A DNA stretch of 62,777 bases from Eubacterium sp. Lineage in GTDB: Bacteria; Bacillota; Clostridia; Oscillospirales; Acutalibacteraceae. Location: positions 1 to 62,777 of the forward strand of contig JAFUEH010000022.1 in NCBI GenBank assembly GCA_017463985.1, given 5' to 3'. A model generated the notes under the pieces. The model ran no database searches, was not told the DNA's origin, and was given only the letters and a program-made list of their open reading frames with translations. Below, in pieces: positions 1 through 5,790 of the stretch (the first letter of the stretch is position 1; each line of letters begins with the position of its first letter). A program made the translations under genes and the position numbers.

Positions 1-204
1 AGACGCGGTAATCCTTATGACAATGCTTTAGCAGAAAACTTTTTCTCTATCCTCAAAACCGAGTGTATCCATCGCGTTAAGCTGCGCAGCTATGAGGAGG
101 CGCGCCTCCTCATAGCTGAATACATCAATTTCTACAACAATCACAGAATTCAATACAAAACGAAACAGATACCTATTGAACAAAGATGTCAGTTCGTTGC
201 TTAA
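1..204 (+). CDS. IS3-family transposase (OrfB), C-terminal fragment
   Basis: The frame is open from base 1 to a TAA at 202-204 and encodes the last 67 residues of an rve/DDE integrase-type transposase. The block GNPYDNALAENFFSILKTE carries the third catalytic acidic residue (E of ALAEN) and the usual surroundings of IS3/IS150 OrfB. The YINFYNNHRIQ block near the end is also typical. The upstream part is cut by the window edge, so intactness cannot be judged. Confidence 0.9.
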   Translation, partial: RRGNPYDNALAENFFSILKTECIHRVKLRSYEEARLLIAEYINFYNNHRIQYKTKQIPIEQRCQFVA

Positions 205-265
205 ATCCTAATATTCTATCTTTCAGGTGCTTTTTTGTGCTGTCTGCACCATCTGGGGCAGTTCA
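1..265 (+). mobile_element. IS3-family insertion sequence, 3' portion
   Basis: The window opens inside an IS element. It holds the transposase C-terminus and then a right terminal inverted repeat ending in ggggcagttca (255-265), matching the TGAACTGCCCC-type ends of IS3-family elements. The left end lies outside the window. It sits outside the prophage 1 attachment core, so it is an insertion in the flanking host DNA. The exact boundary is inferred from the family-type end because the target duplication cannot be checked. Confidence 0.75.
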
Positions 266-419
266 AAATAACCAACCTTAATAACATTTCTATTGCTCAC
301 ACGTTCAAATTTTCGGTGGAAGCCCGGTGGAAGTCCGGTGGAACGGTGAGTGGGCCGGAGAAATGTCCGTATCGTCCGTTTTTTGAAAAAAGTGAGTATT
401 TAAGCCATTTTTCTGCTCA

Positions 420-454
420 TATAAAAACAGCTCAAATCTACTGAAATGAGCTGT
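420..454 (-). terminator. Probable intrinsic terminator, minus strand
   Basis: An 8-bp perfect inverted repeat (427-434 with 447-454, acagctca/tgagctgt) is followed on the minus strand by a run of T. It lies just outside the prophage 1 att core, on the host side, and could end minus-strand transcription leaving the integrase. Confidence 0.45.
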
Positions 455-456
455 CC

Positions 457-467
457 TTTGGTCGAGG
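457..467. repeat. Prophage 1 left attachment core (attL)
   Basis: tttggtcgagg is repeated exactly at 39958-39968. It lies just downstream of the minus-strand integrase, as attL cores usually do. The longer right-hand copy (tggtcgaggtgac) looks like the reverse complement of a tRNA 3' end, ...GTCACCTCGACCA. That assignment is inference. Confidence 0.6.
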
Positions 468-510
468 AACCGTGAGTATTGAGTGTTTGCAGTGGGCGGA
501 GGGGAAGGTT

Positions 511-529
511 GTTACCAATGTGTTACCAA
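511..529 (+). repeat. Left arm-type sites, two GTTACCAA copies
   Basis: GTTACCAA occurs at 511-518 and 522-529, 11 bp apart, between attL and the integrase gene. Three more copies with the same 11-bp spacing and orientation occur at 39847-39876, just inside attR. This paired placement is what is expected of arm-type integrase or accessory-factor binding sites. Confidence 0.5.
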
Positions 530-549
530 CGGGCTGGTTTTGGCGGATT

Positions 550-1593
550 TTAGGTGGTATGGATTTTATTTACCGCTTCGATTTTTGTTTTCATGTACAC
601 GTGCGTATAGACGCGCTCGGTGAACGACTTTGCCGCCTTATGGCCGACGATTTCTTTAATAACAGACGGGTTGACGTCGTGGACGGTGAGCTGCGTTATG
701 CAGGTGTGCCGTGCCTCATGCGTGGTGTGCTGCATTCCCAGCGCGGCAAGCGTTTCTTTTTGCTTCCTTCGCCACCAATCGTCCCTGTATTTAGTGTTTC
801 CCTTGTCGCTCGTTGTAAAGACATAACTGCAATGTGACTTCCCGACGAAGTAACGAAAGAGGGGAACGATCACATCAGCAATCGGTACCGGACGGACACC
901 GGCTTTTGTTTTTGACTCGATCACGTCAAACCACTGATCGTCAAGGTGTAGGTTCTCCTTTTTTAAATTCAGTAGTTCATTGCAGCGCACGCCGGTGTAA
1001 ATGTAAATCAATATCAGCTTTACGATCTCGTCGTCCTTATGTTTCCAAAGCACATCAATCTCATCGTCCGAATAGGGAACTTTTTCCTTTTGCACGGTTG
1101 ACGGTGAACCTATTTGCAAATGCTCTGCTTTATTCTCCTTCACGTACTCCTGACGGAGAGCGTATTGATACAACTTGCTGGCGAGGTTTTTCATGAAACG
1201 CCTAGCTGTATATCCGCTATTGCATAAGTCTATGCACATTTGCATATCCGGTATTTTGATCTTGCAAAAGGATTTTAAATGCAGCAGCTCGTAATCATTA
1301 TAGGCGGTGCCGTATTGCTTCTTGGCACTGGCTGATAATTTTTGGTACTCATTTGTGAGAACCCAAGCCTTGTAAACGTCGGTAAATGTTAACTTTTGAT
1401 TGGTTACATCGAACGGATCGCGGTTAAAATCCGCTAGCGCCTCACTGGCTTTTGTATATGACGGATAATAGCCCAATACTGTCCGGATCAGATAACCGTC
1501 CTGATCCTTTCCGGTTGTAATCCTGACCACATACGGATTGCGGCGCTTGCCTTTTAGCTTAGTAATTGAGCCGTAGCCATTTGGTAATTTCAT
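550..1593 (-). CDS. int: Site-specific tyrosine recombinase (phage integrase)
   Basis: This 347-residue protein integrates and excises prophage 1. The catalytic set of the tyrosine recombinase family is visible: R203 (TGVRCNELL), K228, H292-E-A-R295, H318 (VGHKA) and nucleophile Y329 (ERVYTHV). The N-terminal 60 residues resemble an arm-binding domain, followed by a SAM-like core-binding domain. The ATG follows a GGGAG ribosome site. The gene reads toward attL, and upstream on the opposite strand lies a promoter-hairpin element also seen beside the prophage 2 integrase. No disruption is visible. Confidence 0.95.
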   Translation of the reverse strand: MKLPNGYGSITKLKGKRRNPYVVRITTGKDQDGYLIRTVLGYYPSYTKASEALADFNRDPFDVTNQKLTFTDVYKAWVLTNEYQKLSASAKKQYGTAYNDYELLHLKSFCKIKIPDMQMCIDLCNSGYTARRFMKNLASKLYQYALRQEYVKENKAEHLQIGSPSTVQKEKVPYSDDEIDVLWKHKDDEIVKLILIYIYTGVRCNELLNLKKENLHLDDQWFDVIESKTKAGVRPVPIADVIVPLFRYFVGKSHCSYVFTTSDKGNTKYRDDWWRRKQKETLAALGMQHTTHEARHTCITQLTVHDVNPSVIKEIVGHKAAKSFTERVYTHVYMKTKIEAVNKIHTT

Positions 1594-1642
1594 TGTATCA
1601 CTCCCTTGGGTATGCTTATTAAAGGGCGCAATAATGCCCTGC

Positions 1643-1671
1643 TTGACTTTTTTAGCAGGGTGTGATACAAT
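1643..1671 (+). promoter_or_regulatory. Promoter TTGACT-17-TACAAT, divergent from integrase
   Basis: The -35 TTGACT (1643-1648), 17-bp spacer and -10 TACAAT (1666-1671) form a strong sigma-A type promoter pointing away from int. The motif AGCAGGGTGTGATACA overlapping spacer and -10 has a partial inverted copy at 1691-1707. CCCTGC/GCAGGG (1637-1642/1655-1660) forms a second dyad around the -35. The same layout occurs at 41426-41454 in prophage 2. Confidence 0.65.
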
Positions 1672-1677
1672 CTATAT

Positions 1678-1748
1678 ACGCTTTATGGATGTGTACCACG
1701 TCCTGCTTTCCCCGTGAGCTGTTGGCGCAGCTCATGGGGATTTTTTTT
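1678..1748 (+). ncRNA. Candidate short transcript beside integrase
   Basis: A promoter at 1643-1671 would start a transcript near 1678 that meets a strong hairpin plus T-run at 1710-1748, giving about 70 nt. No plausible protein fits; a 10-codon reading frame (ATG 1685) has no ribosome site. The matching unit in prophage 2 (41461-41542) argues for a conserved element. Its function is unknown; regulation of int is only a guess from position. Confidence 0.4.
1710..1748 (+). terminator. Intrinsic terminator
   Basis: A 12-bp stem (1710-1721 with 1728-1739, ccccgtgagctg/cagctcatgggg) with a 6-nt loop ttggcg is followed by attttttttat. It is unidirectional for the plus strand and ends just inside the 3' end of the 206-residue membrane protein gene. 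Confidence 0.8.
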
Positions 1749-2367
1749 ATTTAATGTTCCATTCAACAAAAACTAGAATAATTGCTAAAAGTTGTGTAAT
1801 GCCACCAACGACGCTATAGACCTTTATTATACCCTTTCTTTCGCCGAGAGCCGTACACATAGTAAGCAAAATGTCGTTTGTATTATCTTGAATATATTGC
1901 TTTTCATTTTCTGTGAGCTGACTGTCAGGAGCGGGTATGTTCCTACTTGTGTAATAGTAATTAATGTGCTTTTTCGTGTTGTCGCACTTACCGCTCTCTA
2001 GTAACGCGTGAAATGCCACGGCAATTATGATTTCGACAAACAAGGCCACAAACTTTAGCCATGTTATAGTGAGGTGTGATAGTGGATGTAGTGCAGATAT
2101 CCCAAGAATTAACATTTGTGTAATAAGCCTTGAGCCATAATTGTCAAACACCTCGTGTGGGTTTTTCTGTGCATCAATGTTTTTTAAAAGTCTGTACGTA
2201 TCGTCGTTTTTATTTTCGACACTGTAACGTATGTATTTGATCACATTGTTCGTGTCTGAGTATGGCATTTCGCTATGTACAGAAGTTACACGGCGAGATA
2301 ATGAATAAAGTAAAAATAAAACCACTTCTGCCGATCCCGACAACAATAAATAACCACTATTTGTCAT
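1747..2367 (-). CDS. Putative integral membrane protein of the lysogeny module
   Basis: This 206-residue protein has hydrophobic stretches near residues 5-25, about 85-120 and 180-200, so about three or four membrane helices with a charged middle segment. I do not recognise a family. It lies in the minus-strand lysogeny block between the ImmA-type peptidase genes and the integrase. Prophage 2 has a TM2-domain membrane protein in the same position. Membrane proteins expressed beside repressors often act in superinfection exclusion, but nothing in the sequence proves that here. Confidence 0.7.
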   Translation of the reverse strand: MTNSGYLLLSGSAEVVLFLLYSLSRRVTSVHSEMPYSDTNNVIKYIRYSVENKNDDTYRLLKNIDAQKNPHEVFDNYGSRLITQMLILGISALHPLSHLTITWLKFVALFVEIIIAVAFHALLESGKCDNTKKHINYYYTSRNIPAPDSQLTENEKQYIQDNTNDILLTMCTALGERKGIIKVYSVVGGITQLLAIILVFVEWNIK

Positions 2368-2410
2368 TTTTCCTCCTCACGGAAATAAATGCCGCATAAA
2401 TTTACCCGAT

Positions 2411-2725
2411 TCACTCCCCGTGGATTTCAGCAAACTCCTCCGGTGACATTTCTGCAAAATCGTCATTGCACTTTTCGTATCCTTCGTTATAACCTTCATC
2501 GTATCCCGAACGATAGCCTTCGTCCCAGCCGGCGTCTTTGCCTATTTCGTATGCGTATTCATAGCCGGTTTCGTAGCCATCGTCCCAGCCTTTGTCATAC
2601 GCTTCCTCTGCAGCGTCCTCTTTTTGTGCATCCGTAGAATTGTACCATCCAGACCAGATGCCAAGTCCCATTGCTAACAATACCGCTAATACGGCGAGAA
2701 CGTTCCTTACTTTATCTTTAATCAT
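2411..2725 (-). CDS. Membrane-anchored protein with Gly-Tyr/Trp repeats
   Basis: This 104-residue protein has one N-terminal membrane helix (about residues 8-27). An acidic tail follows, built of a roughly four-residue pattern in which G is followed by Y or W (KGWDDGYETGY, DEGYRSGYDEGYNEGYEK). Signal-anchor topology is likely, with the repeat region on one face of the membrane. The gene follows the ImmA-type gene closely, with 4 bp between them, so they are probably cotranscribed. The family is unknown to me; the repeat suggests a binding or assembly surface. Confidence 0.7.
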   Translation of the reverse strand: MIKDKVRNVLAVLAVLLAMGLGIWSGWYNSTDAQKEDAAEEAYDKGWDDGYETGYEYAYEIGKDAGWDEGYRSGYDEGYNEGYEKCNDDFAEMSPEEFAEIHGE

Positions 2726-2729
2726 TGTT

Positions 2730-3125
2730 TTACCTAAAATAATAGTAATACGCTTGCCAAAGGAATTCTTCTGTCACGCCGAGCAGCTCAGCGATCTCAT
2801 CCATACGGTAGCATTCACGAAGATAACACTGCAGCGTTTCCTTCGGAACGAAATGCTTAATCGCCCAGACGTTCGCGCGGCGTTCACAGCGCGCTTGCAG
2901 ATACAACGGTGTGTCGGCGCTATACAAGGCGCCGGTCATACAGTGACCTAACTCGTGGATCGTCGCCGTCGTGCGTTCTGCTGTGGTCTCCAGCAGTTTT
3001 TCATTAATGCCGATATATAGCTGCCGGTCGTGCTCGATAGAGCAAGCCTTTATGTTTTTAAACGGATAATTAATAATCGATATGTTATTGCTTTCTGCCA
3101 TGTCATTCACAATCTGACGTGTCAT
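2730..3125 (-). CDS. ImmA/IrrE-family zinc metallopeptidase
   Basis: This 131-residue protein carries the zincin motif H57-E-L-G-H61, with a downstream CERRAN segment offering the third ligand. ImmA-type peptidases are known to cleave or inactivate partner Xre-type repressors and trigger induction. The gene lies directly downstream of the repressor, as in ICEBs1-type pairs, and the same pair exists in prophage 2. I chose ATG 3125 because GGTGAGG precedes it at good spacing; an upstream in-frame ATG at 3149 lacks a site. Confidence 0.88.
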   Translation of the reverse strand: MTRQIVNDMAESNNISIINYPFKNIKACSIEHDRQLYIGINEKLLETTAERTTATIHELGHCMTGALYSADTPLYLQARCERRANVWAIKHFVPKETLQCYLRECYRMDEIAELLGVTEEFLWQAYYYYFR

Positions 3126-3216
3126 TTCCTCACCGCCTCGTCTATTCACCTAATCAATAACATAAAATGCGTTGAAATGCTATATGTAATTTTTTCACTG
3201 TACCAATAAGTGTACG

Positions 3217-3597
3217 TCAATTATTATCTTCGCCTTTACTCTTGACAAACGCTGCAAAGCGCTTGACCTCCTCCAGTGCCTCGTCTGACACTTCGCCGCC
3301 GAACAGGGCAAACATCAGGTCTTTGTCCGAAACGGTTTTGTCATCCTTCGGCTTTTCTTTTGGTACATCATAGCCCATCAACCACGCTTCGGACACGTTG
3401 AGCGCTTCGGATAACACAGTAATTTTATCCTGTCCTGGCTCTACCTTACCGTTAACATATTGGCTGATGTCGTTGCGACCTAAACGCAGACCATATTTTT
3501 TGCAAATCGGTTGGCATAATGTGACTATATCTATTTGCTTCAAACCTTTACGGTTCATAATTTCTTTAAGTCTTTCAGAAGTAGAACTTGTTTTCAT
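3217..3597 (-). CDS. XRE-family repressor (CI-like)
   Basis: This 126-residue protein has an N-terminal helix-turn-helix (SERLKEIMNRKGLKQIDIVTL... NDISQYVNGK) and the segment EAWLMGYD, typical of phage Xre repressors. The C-terminal half (FALFGG... EEVKRFAAFVK) is nearly the same as in the prophage 2 repressor, while the DNA-binding half differs. The start ATG 3597 follows CAGGAGGTGAAATA. Operator-like dyads TTGAA/TTCAA overlap its own promoter and the divergent one, so it likely represses both early transcription and itself. Confidence 0.9.
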   Translation of the reverse strand: MKTSSTSERLKEIMNRKGLKQIDIVTLCQPICKKYGLRLGRNDISQYVNGKVEPGQDKITVLSEALNVSEAWLMGYDVPKEKPKDDKTVSDKDLMFALFGGEVSDEALEEVKRFAAFVKSKGEDNN

Positions 3598-3616
3598 TAT
3601 TTCACCTCCTGACCAT

Positions 3617-3645
3617 AGTATAGCACACTTGATTGAAATGTTCAA
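3617..3645 (-). promoter_or_regulatory. Repressor promoter TTGAAC-17-TATACT with overlapping dyad
   Basis: Read on the minus strand: -35 TTGAAC (3640-3645), 17-bp spacer, -10 TATACT (3617-3622). The -35 is part of a dyad TTGAA-atg-TTCAA (3633-3645), related to the strong operator at 3719-3741, which suggests autoregulation. Confidence 0.65.
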
Positions 3646-3686
3646 GAAGATTTTGCAAAAAATTCAAAAAAGTTGAACAAAACGTA

Positions 3687-3715
3687 TTGACAAGATCGTA
3701 ATGATATGCTATTAT
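3687..3715 (+). promoter_or_regulatory. Early rightward promoter TTGACA-17-TATTAT
   Basis: The -35 is TTGACA (3687-3692), the spacer 17 bp and the -10 TATTAT (3710-3715). It faces the Cro-like gene and the early operon. The main operator (3719-3741) covers the expected start point. An extra half site, gttgaacaa, lies just upstream (3672-3680). Confidence 0.75.
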
Positions 3716-3718
3716 GTG

Positions 3719-3741
3719 ATTGTTCAAAATAATTGAACAAT
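3719..3741. promoter_or_regulatory. Operator ATTGTTCAA-N5-TTGAACAAT
   Basis: This is a perfect 9-bp dyad around AATAA, placed at the start site of the early promoter. Its central 19 bases recur exactly at 4002-4020. It is the probable repressor/Cro binding site. Confidence 0.75.
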
Positions 3742-3762
3742 TCGAAGAGAGGGGGGAAAGGT

Positions 3763-4017
3763 TTGTTTAGTCCTAAATCAAGCAATGAAACAATAAGATA
3801 TGACTACAAGAGATTGGTAGGCAGAATTATCGAGAAATATGGTACGCGCGAGACTTTCGCCAAGGCGTTTGGCTGTTCCGTTGAACATTTATCACGTTTT
3901 CTAAACAATAAATGGTATTTGAAGCAGCCAAGCATTGATCGCATGTCGGCGTTGCTAGAAATTCCTGATAACGAAGTCTACCTATATTTTTTTGTAAAAG
4001 ATGTTCAAAATAATTGA
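3763..4017 (+). CDS. Cro-like antirepressor-region protein (DUF739-like)
   Basis: This 84-residue helix-turn-helix protein belongs to the DUF739/Cro-like type (YDYKRLVGRIIEKYGTRETFAKAFGCSVEHLSRFLNNK) and ends in the usual EVYLYFF. TTG 3763 is chosen because GAGGGGGGAAAGG precedes it; an in-frame TTG at 3733 overlaps the operator and would lack a site. It is the first gene of the rightward transcript and opposes the CI-like repressor. Its own 3' end contains a second operator copy. Confidence 0.8.
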   Translation: MFSPKSSNETIRYDYKRLVGRIIEKYGTRETFAKAFGCSVEHLSRFLNNKWYLKQPSIDRMSALLEIPDNEVYLYFFVKDVQNN

Positions 4018-4020
4018 ACA
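4002..4020. promoter_or_regulatory. Second operator copy overlapping the cro stop codon
   Basis: TGTTCAAAATAATTGAACA is identical to the centre of 3719-3741 and includes the TGA stop of the Cro-like gene. Centres are 281 bp apart. Prophage 2 has the same arrangement with its own operator (43029-43045 and 43302-43318). Confidence 0.65.
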
Positions 4021-4031
4021 CACAACCGTTT

Positions 4032-4148
4032 TCAACCTTGAGCGAAGTGCGCCGTTGAATCGTCAATTATTTGGTATTTGCCCGTAAGTACAACATGAAT
4101 CTTATGATACGGACAATATCCAATTTGGCCGGATGTGGTTATGCGCAT
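4032..4148 (-). CDS. Small protein of unknown function (38 aa)
   Basis: This 38-residue reading frame begins MRITTSGQIGYCPYHK and is supported by an AAAGGGGG ribosome site and a good promoter upstream on the same strand (4175-4203). It contains a CPYH segment but no second metal-binding half. I do not recognise it. It converges with the Cro-like gene and belongs to an island of tiny genes with mixed orientation. Confidence 0.45.
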   Translation of the reverse strand: MRITTSGQIGYCPYHKIHVVLTGKYQIIDDSTAHFAQG

Positions 4149-4174
4149 TATAAATTTACCCCCTTTCTGTGATT

Positions 4175-4203
4175 AGTTTATCACAGAACAGAGGGCAAGT
4201 CAA
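4175..4203 (-). promoter_or_regulatory. Promoter TTGACT-17-TAAACT with palindromic operator
   Basis: On the minus strand the -35 is TTGACT (4198-4203) and the -10 TAAACT (4175-4180) with a 17-bp spacer. A perfect 7-bp dyad CTGTGAT/ATCACAG (4167-4173/4180-4186) brackets the -10, suggesting regulation. It drives the 38-residue gene at 4032-4148. Confidence 0.55.
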
Positions 4204-4225
4204 AAGATGTAAAGGAGGTGACGGA

Positions 4226-4393
4226 GTGCCGGTCTGCATTGGATTCAACCCAAAAGGTTATTTCTTGCTTTTGGTTTATAGGGATATGGACGAATATGAG
4301 AATAACAAACCCGCCAACAAAAACCAAAAGATTATTGTTGACGGTAAAGAAAACGGATTAGGCGAATTTGTTATAGTTGGACTTTTTGATTAA
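4226..4393 (+). CDS. Small hypothetical protein (55 aa)
   Basis: GTG 4226 is preceded by a full AAAGGAGGTGA site, which decides the start over an upstream ATG at 4169. The product begins MPVCIGFNPKGYFLLLVYRD and ends GEFVIVGLFD. There is no recognised domain and no membrane helix long enough to be certain. Its 3' end overlaps by 4 bp the 3' end of the minus-strand gene at 4390-4578. Confidence 0.6.
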   Translation: MPVCIGFNPKGYFLLLVYRDMDEYENNKPANKNQKIIVDGKENGLGEFVIVGLFD

Positions 4394-4578
4394 GGATAAT
4401 AAATTGGCGGATGCGGCGCAGCGGAGTTTTGGTTCCACCGAAACGTTAAACTTTTCGGCAATTCTCCCTCCGGTATATCCGCACTAACAAATTCCCAGCC
4501 CAACGATTGGTATTGAAATATTACTAATTCTACTTCGTTCGGGCTTCCGTCCTTCAATAAGTAACAAAATTCATGCAT
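4390..4578 (-). CDS. Small protein, DUF4177-like
   Basis: This 62-residue product contains the core ELVIFQYQSLGWEFVSADIP, which resembles the short LxxLGxxGWELVSV core of DUF4177-type proteins. The start follows GAGGGGGTGA, and a promoter with a perfect TATAAT lies upstream (4602-4630), so it is probably transcribed on its own, including in the lysogen. The function is unknown. Confidence 0.6.
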   Translation of the reverse strand: MHEFCYLLKDGSPNEVELVIFQYQSLGWEFVSADIPEGELPKSLTFRWNQNSAAPHPPIYYP

Positions 4579-4601
4579 AATAAATCACCCCCTCTAAGGG
4601 G

Positions 4602-4630
4602 ATTATACCAAACAGCCTCTTTTAACGCAA
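4602..4630 (-). promoter_or_regulatory. Promoter TTGCGT-17-TATAAT
   Basis: On the minus strand the -35 is TTGCGT (4625-4630) and the -10 TATAAT (4602-4607), spacer 17 bp. It faces the DUF4177-like gene. Confidence 0.6.
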
Positions 4631-4643
4631 GGGGATGAAAGCC

Positions 4644-4823
4644 ATGGGGAAAACACACAATCCCAACTTCAACCACTTTACCGGAAAAACAAAGCCTCTG
4701 TGTAAAGGCACAAGTAAAAAGGTTGTAAGAACACGCCGTGTTCATAAAAACAAATACCGGCAATATTCAAAAGTTGAAAGCGTTTTAGCCACTCGAAAGA
4801 AGCAAGAACGAAAAAGGAGGTGA
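4644..4823 (+). CDS. Small basic hypothetical protein
   Basis: This 59-residue, strongly basic product (MGKTHNPNFNHF... ending TRKKQERKRR) could bind nucleic acid but has no known domain that I can see. ATG 4644 is preferred because the purine-rich AAGGGG is correctly spaced from it, while the in-frame ATG 4635 lies right against that site. Its last codons overlap the ribosome site of the next gene. Confidence 0.55.
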   Translation: MGKTHNPNFNHFTGKTKPLCKGTSKKVVRTRRVHKNKYRQYSKVESVLATRKKQERKRR

Positions 4824-4832
4824 ACGCGACGA

Positions 4833-4997
4833 ATGAATGTTCAAAATAAAATGGCTGATCGTGTCGATTGCTTAATAATAACCATATCAGATTTGCTATC
4901 AAAGGAACACGAATTGACGGAGGTTGGCGCTTGTACAATAAAAGCCCTAGCCGATTTAATAACGGCAAGGGCGCTACTTAATGACGACTATTGTTGA
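4833..4997 (+). CDS. Small hypothetical protein (54 aa)
   Basis: ATG 4833 follows AAAAAGGAGGTGAACGCGACGA. The product is mostly helical (MADRVDCLIITISDLLSKE... TIKALADLITARALL) with no recognised family. It converges with and overlaps by 10 bp the minus-strand gene at 4988-5158. Confidence 0.6.
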   Translation: MNVQNKMADRVDCLIITISDLLSKEHELTEVGACTIKALADLITARALLNDDYC

Positions 4998-5158
4998 TTA
5001 TCCTTTGTGAATTCATCAGCAATAGCATTGTAAAAATCAATAATTTCAACAGCCAAATCTTTACCATGCGTATGTGTGCTGATTGTCCCGTTTTCAACAA
5101 CTAGTTTAGTTAAATTAAGCGCAATTTTATGAGCTTCAAACTTGTCAAACTTAATCAC
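4988..5158 (-). CDS. Small hypothetical protein (56 aa)
   Basis: GTG 5158 follows AAAGGAGGTGTCATATAA. The product (MIKFDKFEAHKIALNLTKLV... HGKDLAVEIIDFYNAIADE) looks like a short helical phage protein; I recognise the style but not a function. A near-consensus promoter with extended -10 lies directly upstream (5184-5212), so it is expressed independently of the early operon. Confidence 0.65.
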   Translation of the reverse strand: MIKFDKFEAHKIALNLTKLVVENGTISTHTHGKDLAVEIIDFYNAIADEFTKDNQQ

Positions 5159-5183
5159 TTATATGACACCTCCTTTCATTGAG

Positions 5184-5212
5184 ATTATAACATTGAGGAA
5201 GAGAGCGGTCAA
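5184..5212 (-). promoter_or_regulatory. Promoter TTGACC-17-TGT-TATAAT
   Basis: On the minus strand the -35 is TTGACC (5207-5212) and the -10 TATAAT (5184-5189), with a 17-bp spacer and a TGn extension. It faces the 56-residue gene at 4988-5158. Confidence 0.7.
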
Positions 5213-5238
5213 TAACTAAAGGCACTCGGTAAAAGGAG

Positions 5239-5478
5239 GTGAACACAACGACGGTAAAATACGGCAGGCAGACGCCGGACTGCCGCTGCAGCGATTGCTT
5301 TGGCTGTCAGAACGGACGGTGCATGGTGCTGGTAGCGACGATCCGGGACAAGCAGTGCCCGTTCTTCAAGACAGCCGGCAGGCTGGGACACGAGCGCCAG
5401 CAGAGCGCCGACAAAATTGAAAAGCAATACGGCATGTCATACAAGCTGTATTGCGAAACAAAAGGATATAAAATTTAA
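5239..5478 (+). CDS. Small Cys-rich phage protein
   Basis: The product has C-x-C-x2-C-x2-C-x4-C (CRCSDCFGCQNGRC) and a later CPFFKTAG, a layout common in small Cys-rich early phage proteins that probably bind zinc. The start is unclear. GTG 5239 lies inside the AAAAGGAGGTGA sequence itself, and the codons at normal spacing are ACG ACG, with no ATG, GTG or TTG. Either the GTG works at short spacing or an ACG start is used. Confidence 0.6.
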   Translation: MNTTTVKYGRQTPDCRCSDCFGCQNGRCMVLVATIRDKQCPFFKTAGRLGHERQQSADKIEKQYGMSYKLYCETKGYKI

Positions 5479-5479
5479 G

Positions 5480-5550
5480 GCCGCCTGCTGCAACAGGCGA
5501 CCAAGTGAGGCGTTAGCCATGATCTATATATACAGTATAGCAGACGCCTC
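5480..5550. other. Structured leader: two inverted repeats
   Basis: GCCGCCTG/CAGGCGAC (5480-5487/5494-5501) forms a short hairpin. A 7-bp dyad GAGGCGT/ACGCCTC (5507-5513/5544-5550) encloses an AT-rich segment ending in tacagtatag. They lie between the Cys-rich gene and the excisionase-like gene and may regulate the latter or end the former transcript. No clear T-run is seen. Confidence 0.35.
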
Positions 5551-5571
5551 CGGAAAAATCAAGGAGGAATT

Positions 5572-5790
5572 ATGAATTACAAAAACACAGAGACCATGAC
5601 GGTAGCAGAGGCGGCGAAGCTGATGCGGAAAAATCCGTGCTTCGTTCGGCAAGGGTTGATTGACAAGCGGTTCGGCTTTGGCTATGCCGTGAAGATGGCC
5701 GGCAAGATCAACGAGCGCTGGAACTATTACATCAACCGAAAGAAATTCTACGAGGAAACCGGCATTGAGCCGACGGAGGTAGAAGCATGA
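5572..5790 (+). CDS. Excisionase-like / helix-turn-helix protein
   Basis: This 72-residue protein begins NTETMTVAEAAKLMRKNPCFVRQGLIDKRFGFGYAV, a MerR/Xis-like winged helix arrangement (TVAEAAKLM then recognition helix and wing). It follows AAGGAGGAATT ATG. A recombination directionality factor for the prophage 1 integrase is the most likely role; a general phage regulator is the alternative. It overlaps the next gene by 4 bp. Confidence 0.6.
   Translation: MNYKNTETMTVAEAAKLMRKNPCFVRQGLIDKRFGFGYAVKMAGKINERWNYYINRKKFYEETGIEPTEVEA

Noticed and set aside
1685-1717. A 10-codon frame MDVYHVLLSP in the short RNA beside integrase 1, reminiscent of the start of type I toxin peptides
   Set aside because: Only seven residues resemble anything, no ribosome site is present, the frame stops before a membrane helix, and the prophage 2 copy has no equivalent peptide.
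4150-4200. Riboswitch before the 55-residue gene
   Set aside because: The palindrome there is better explained as an operator around the minus-strand promoter -10.
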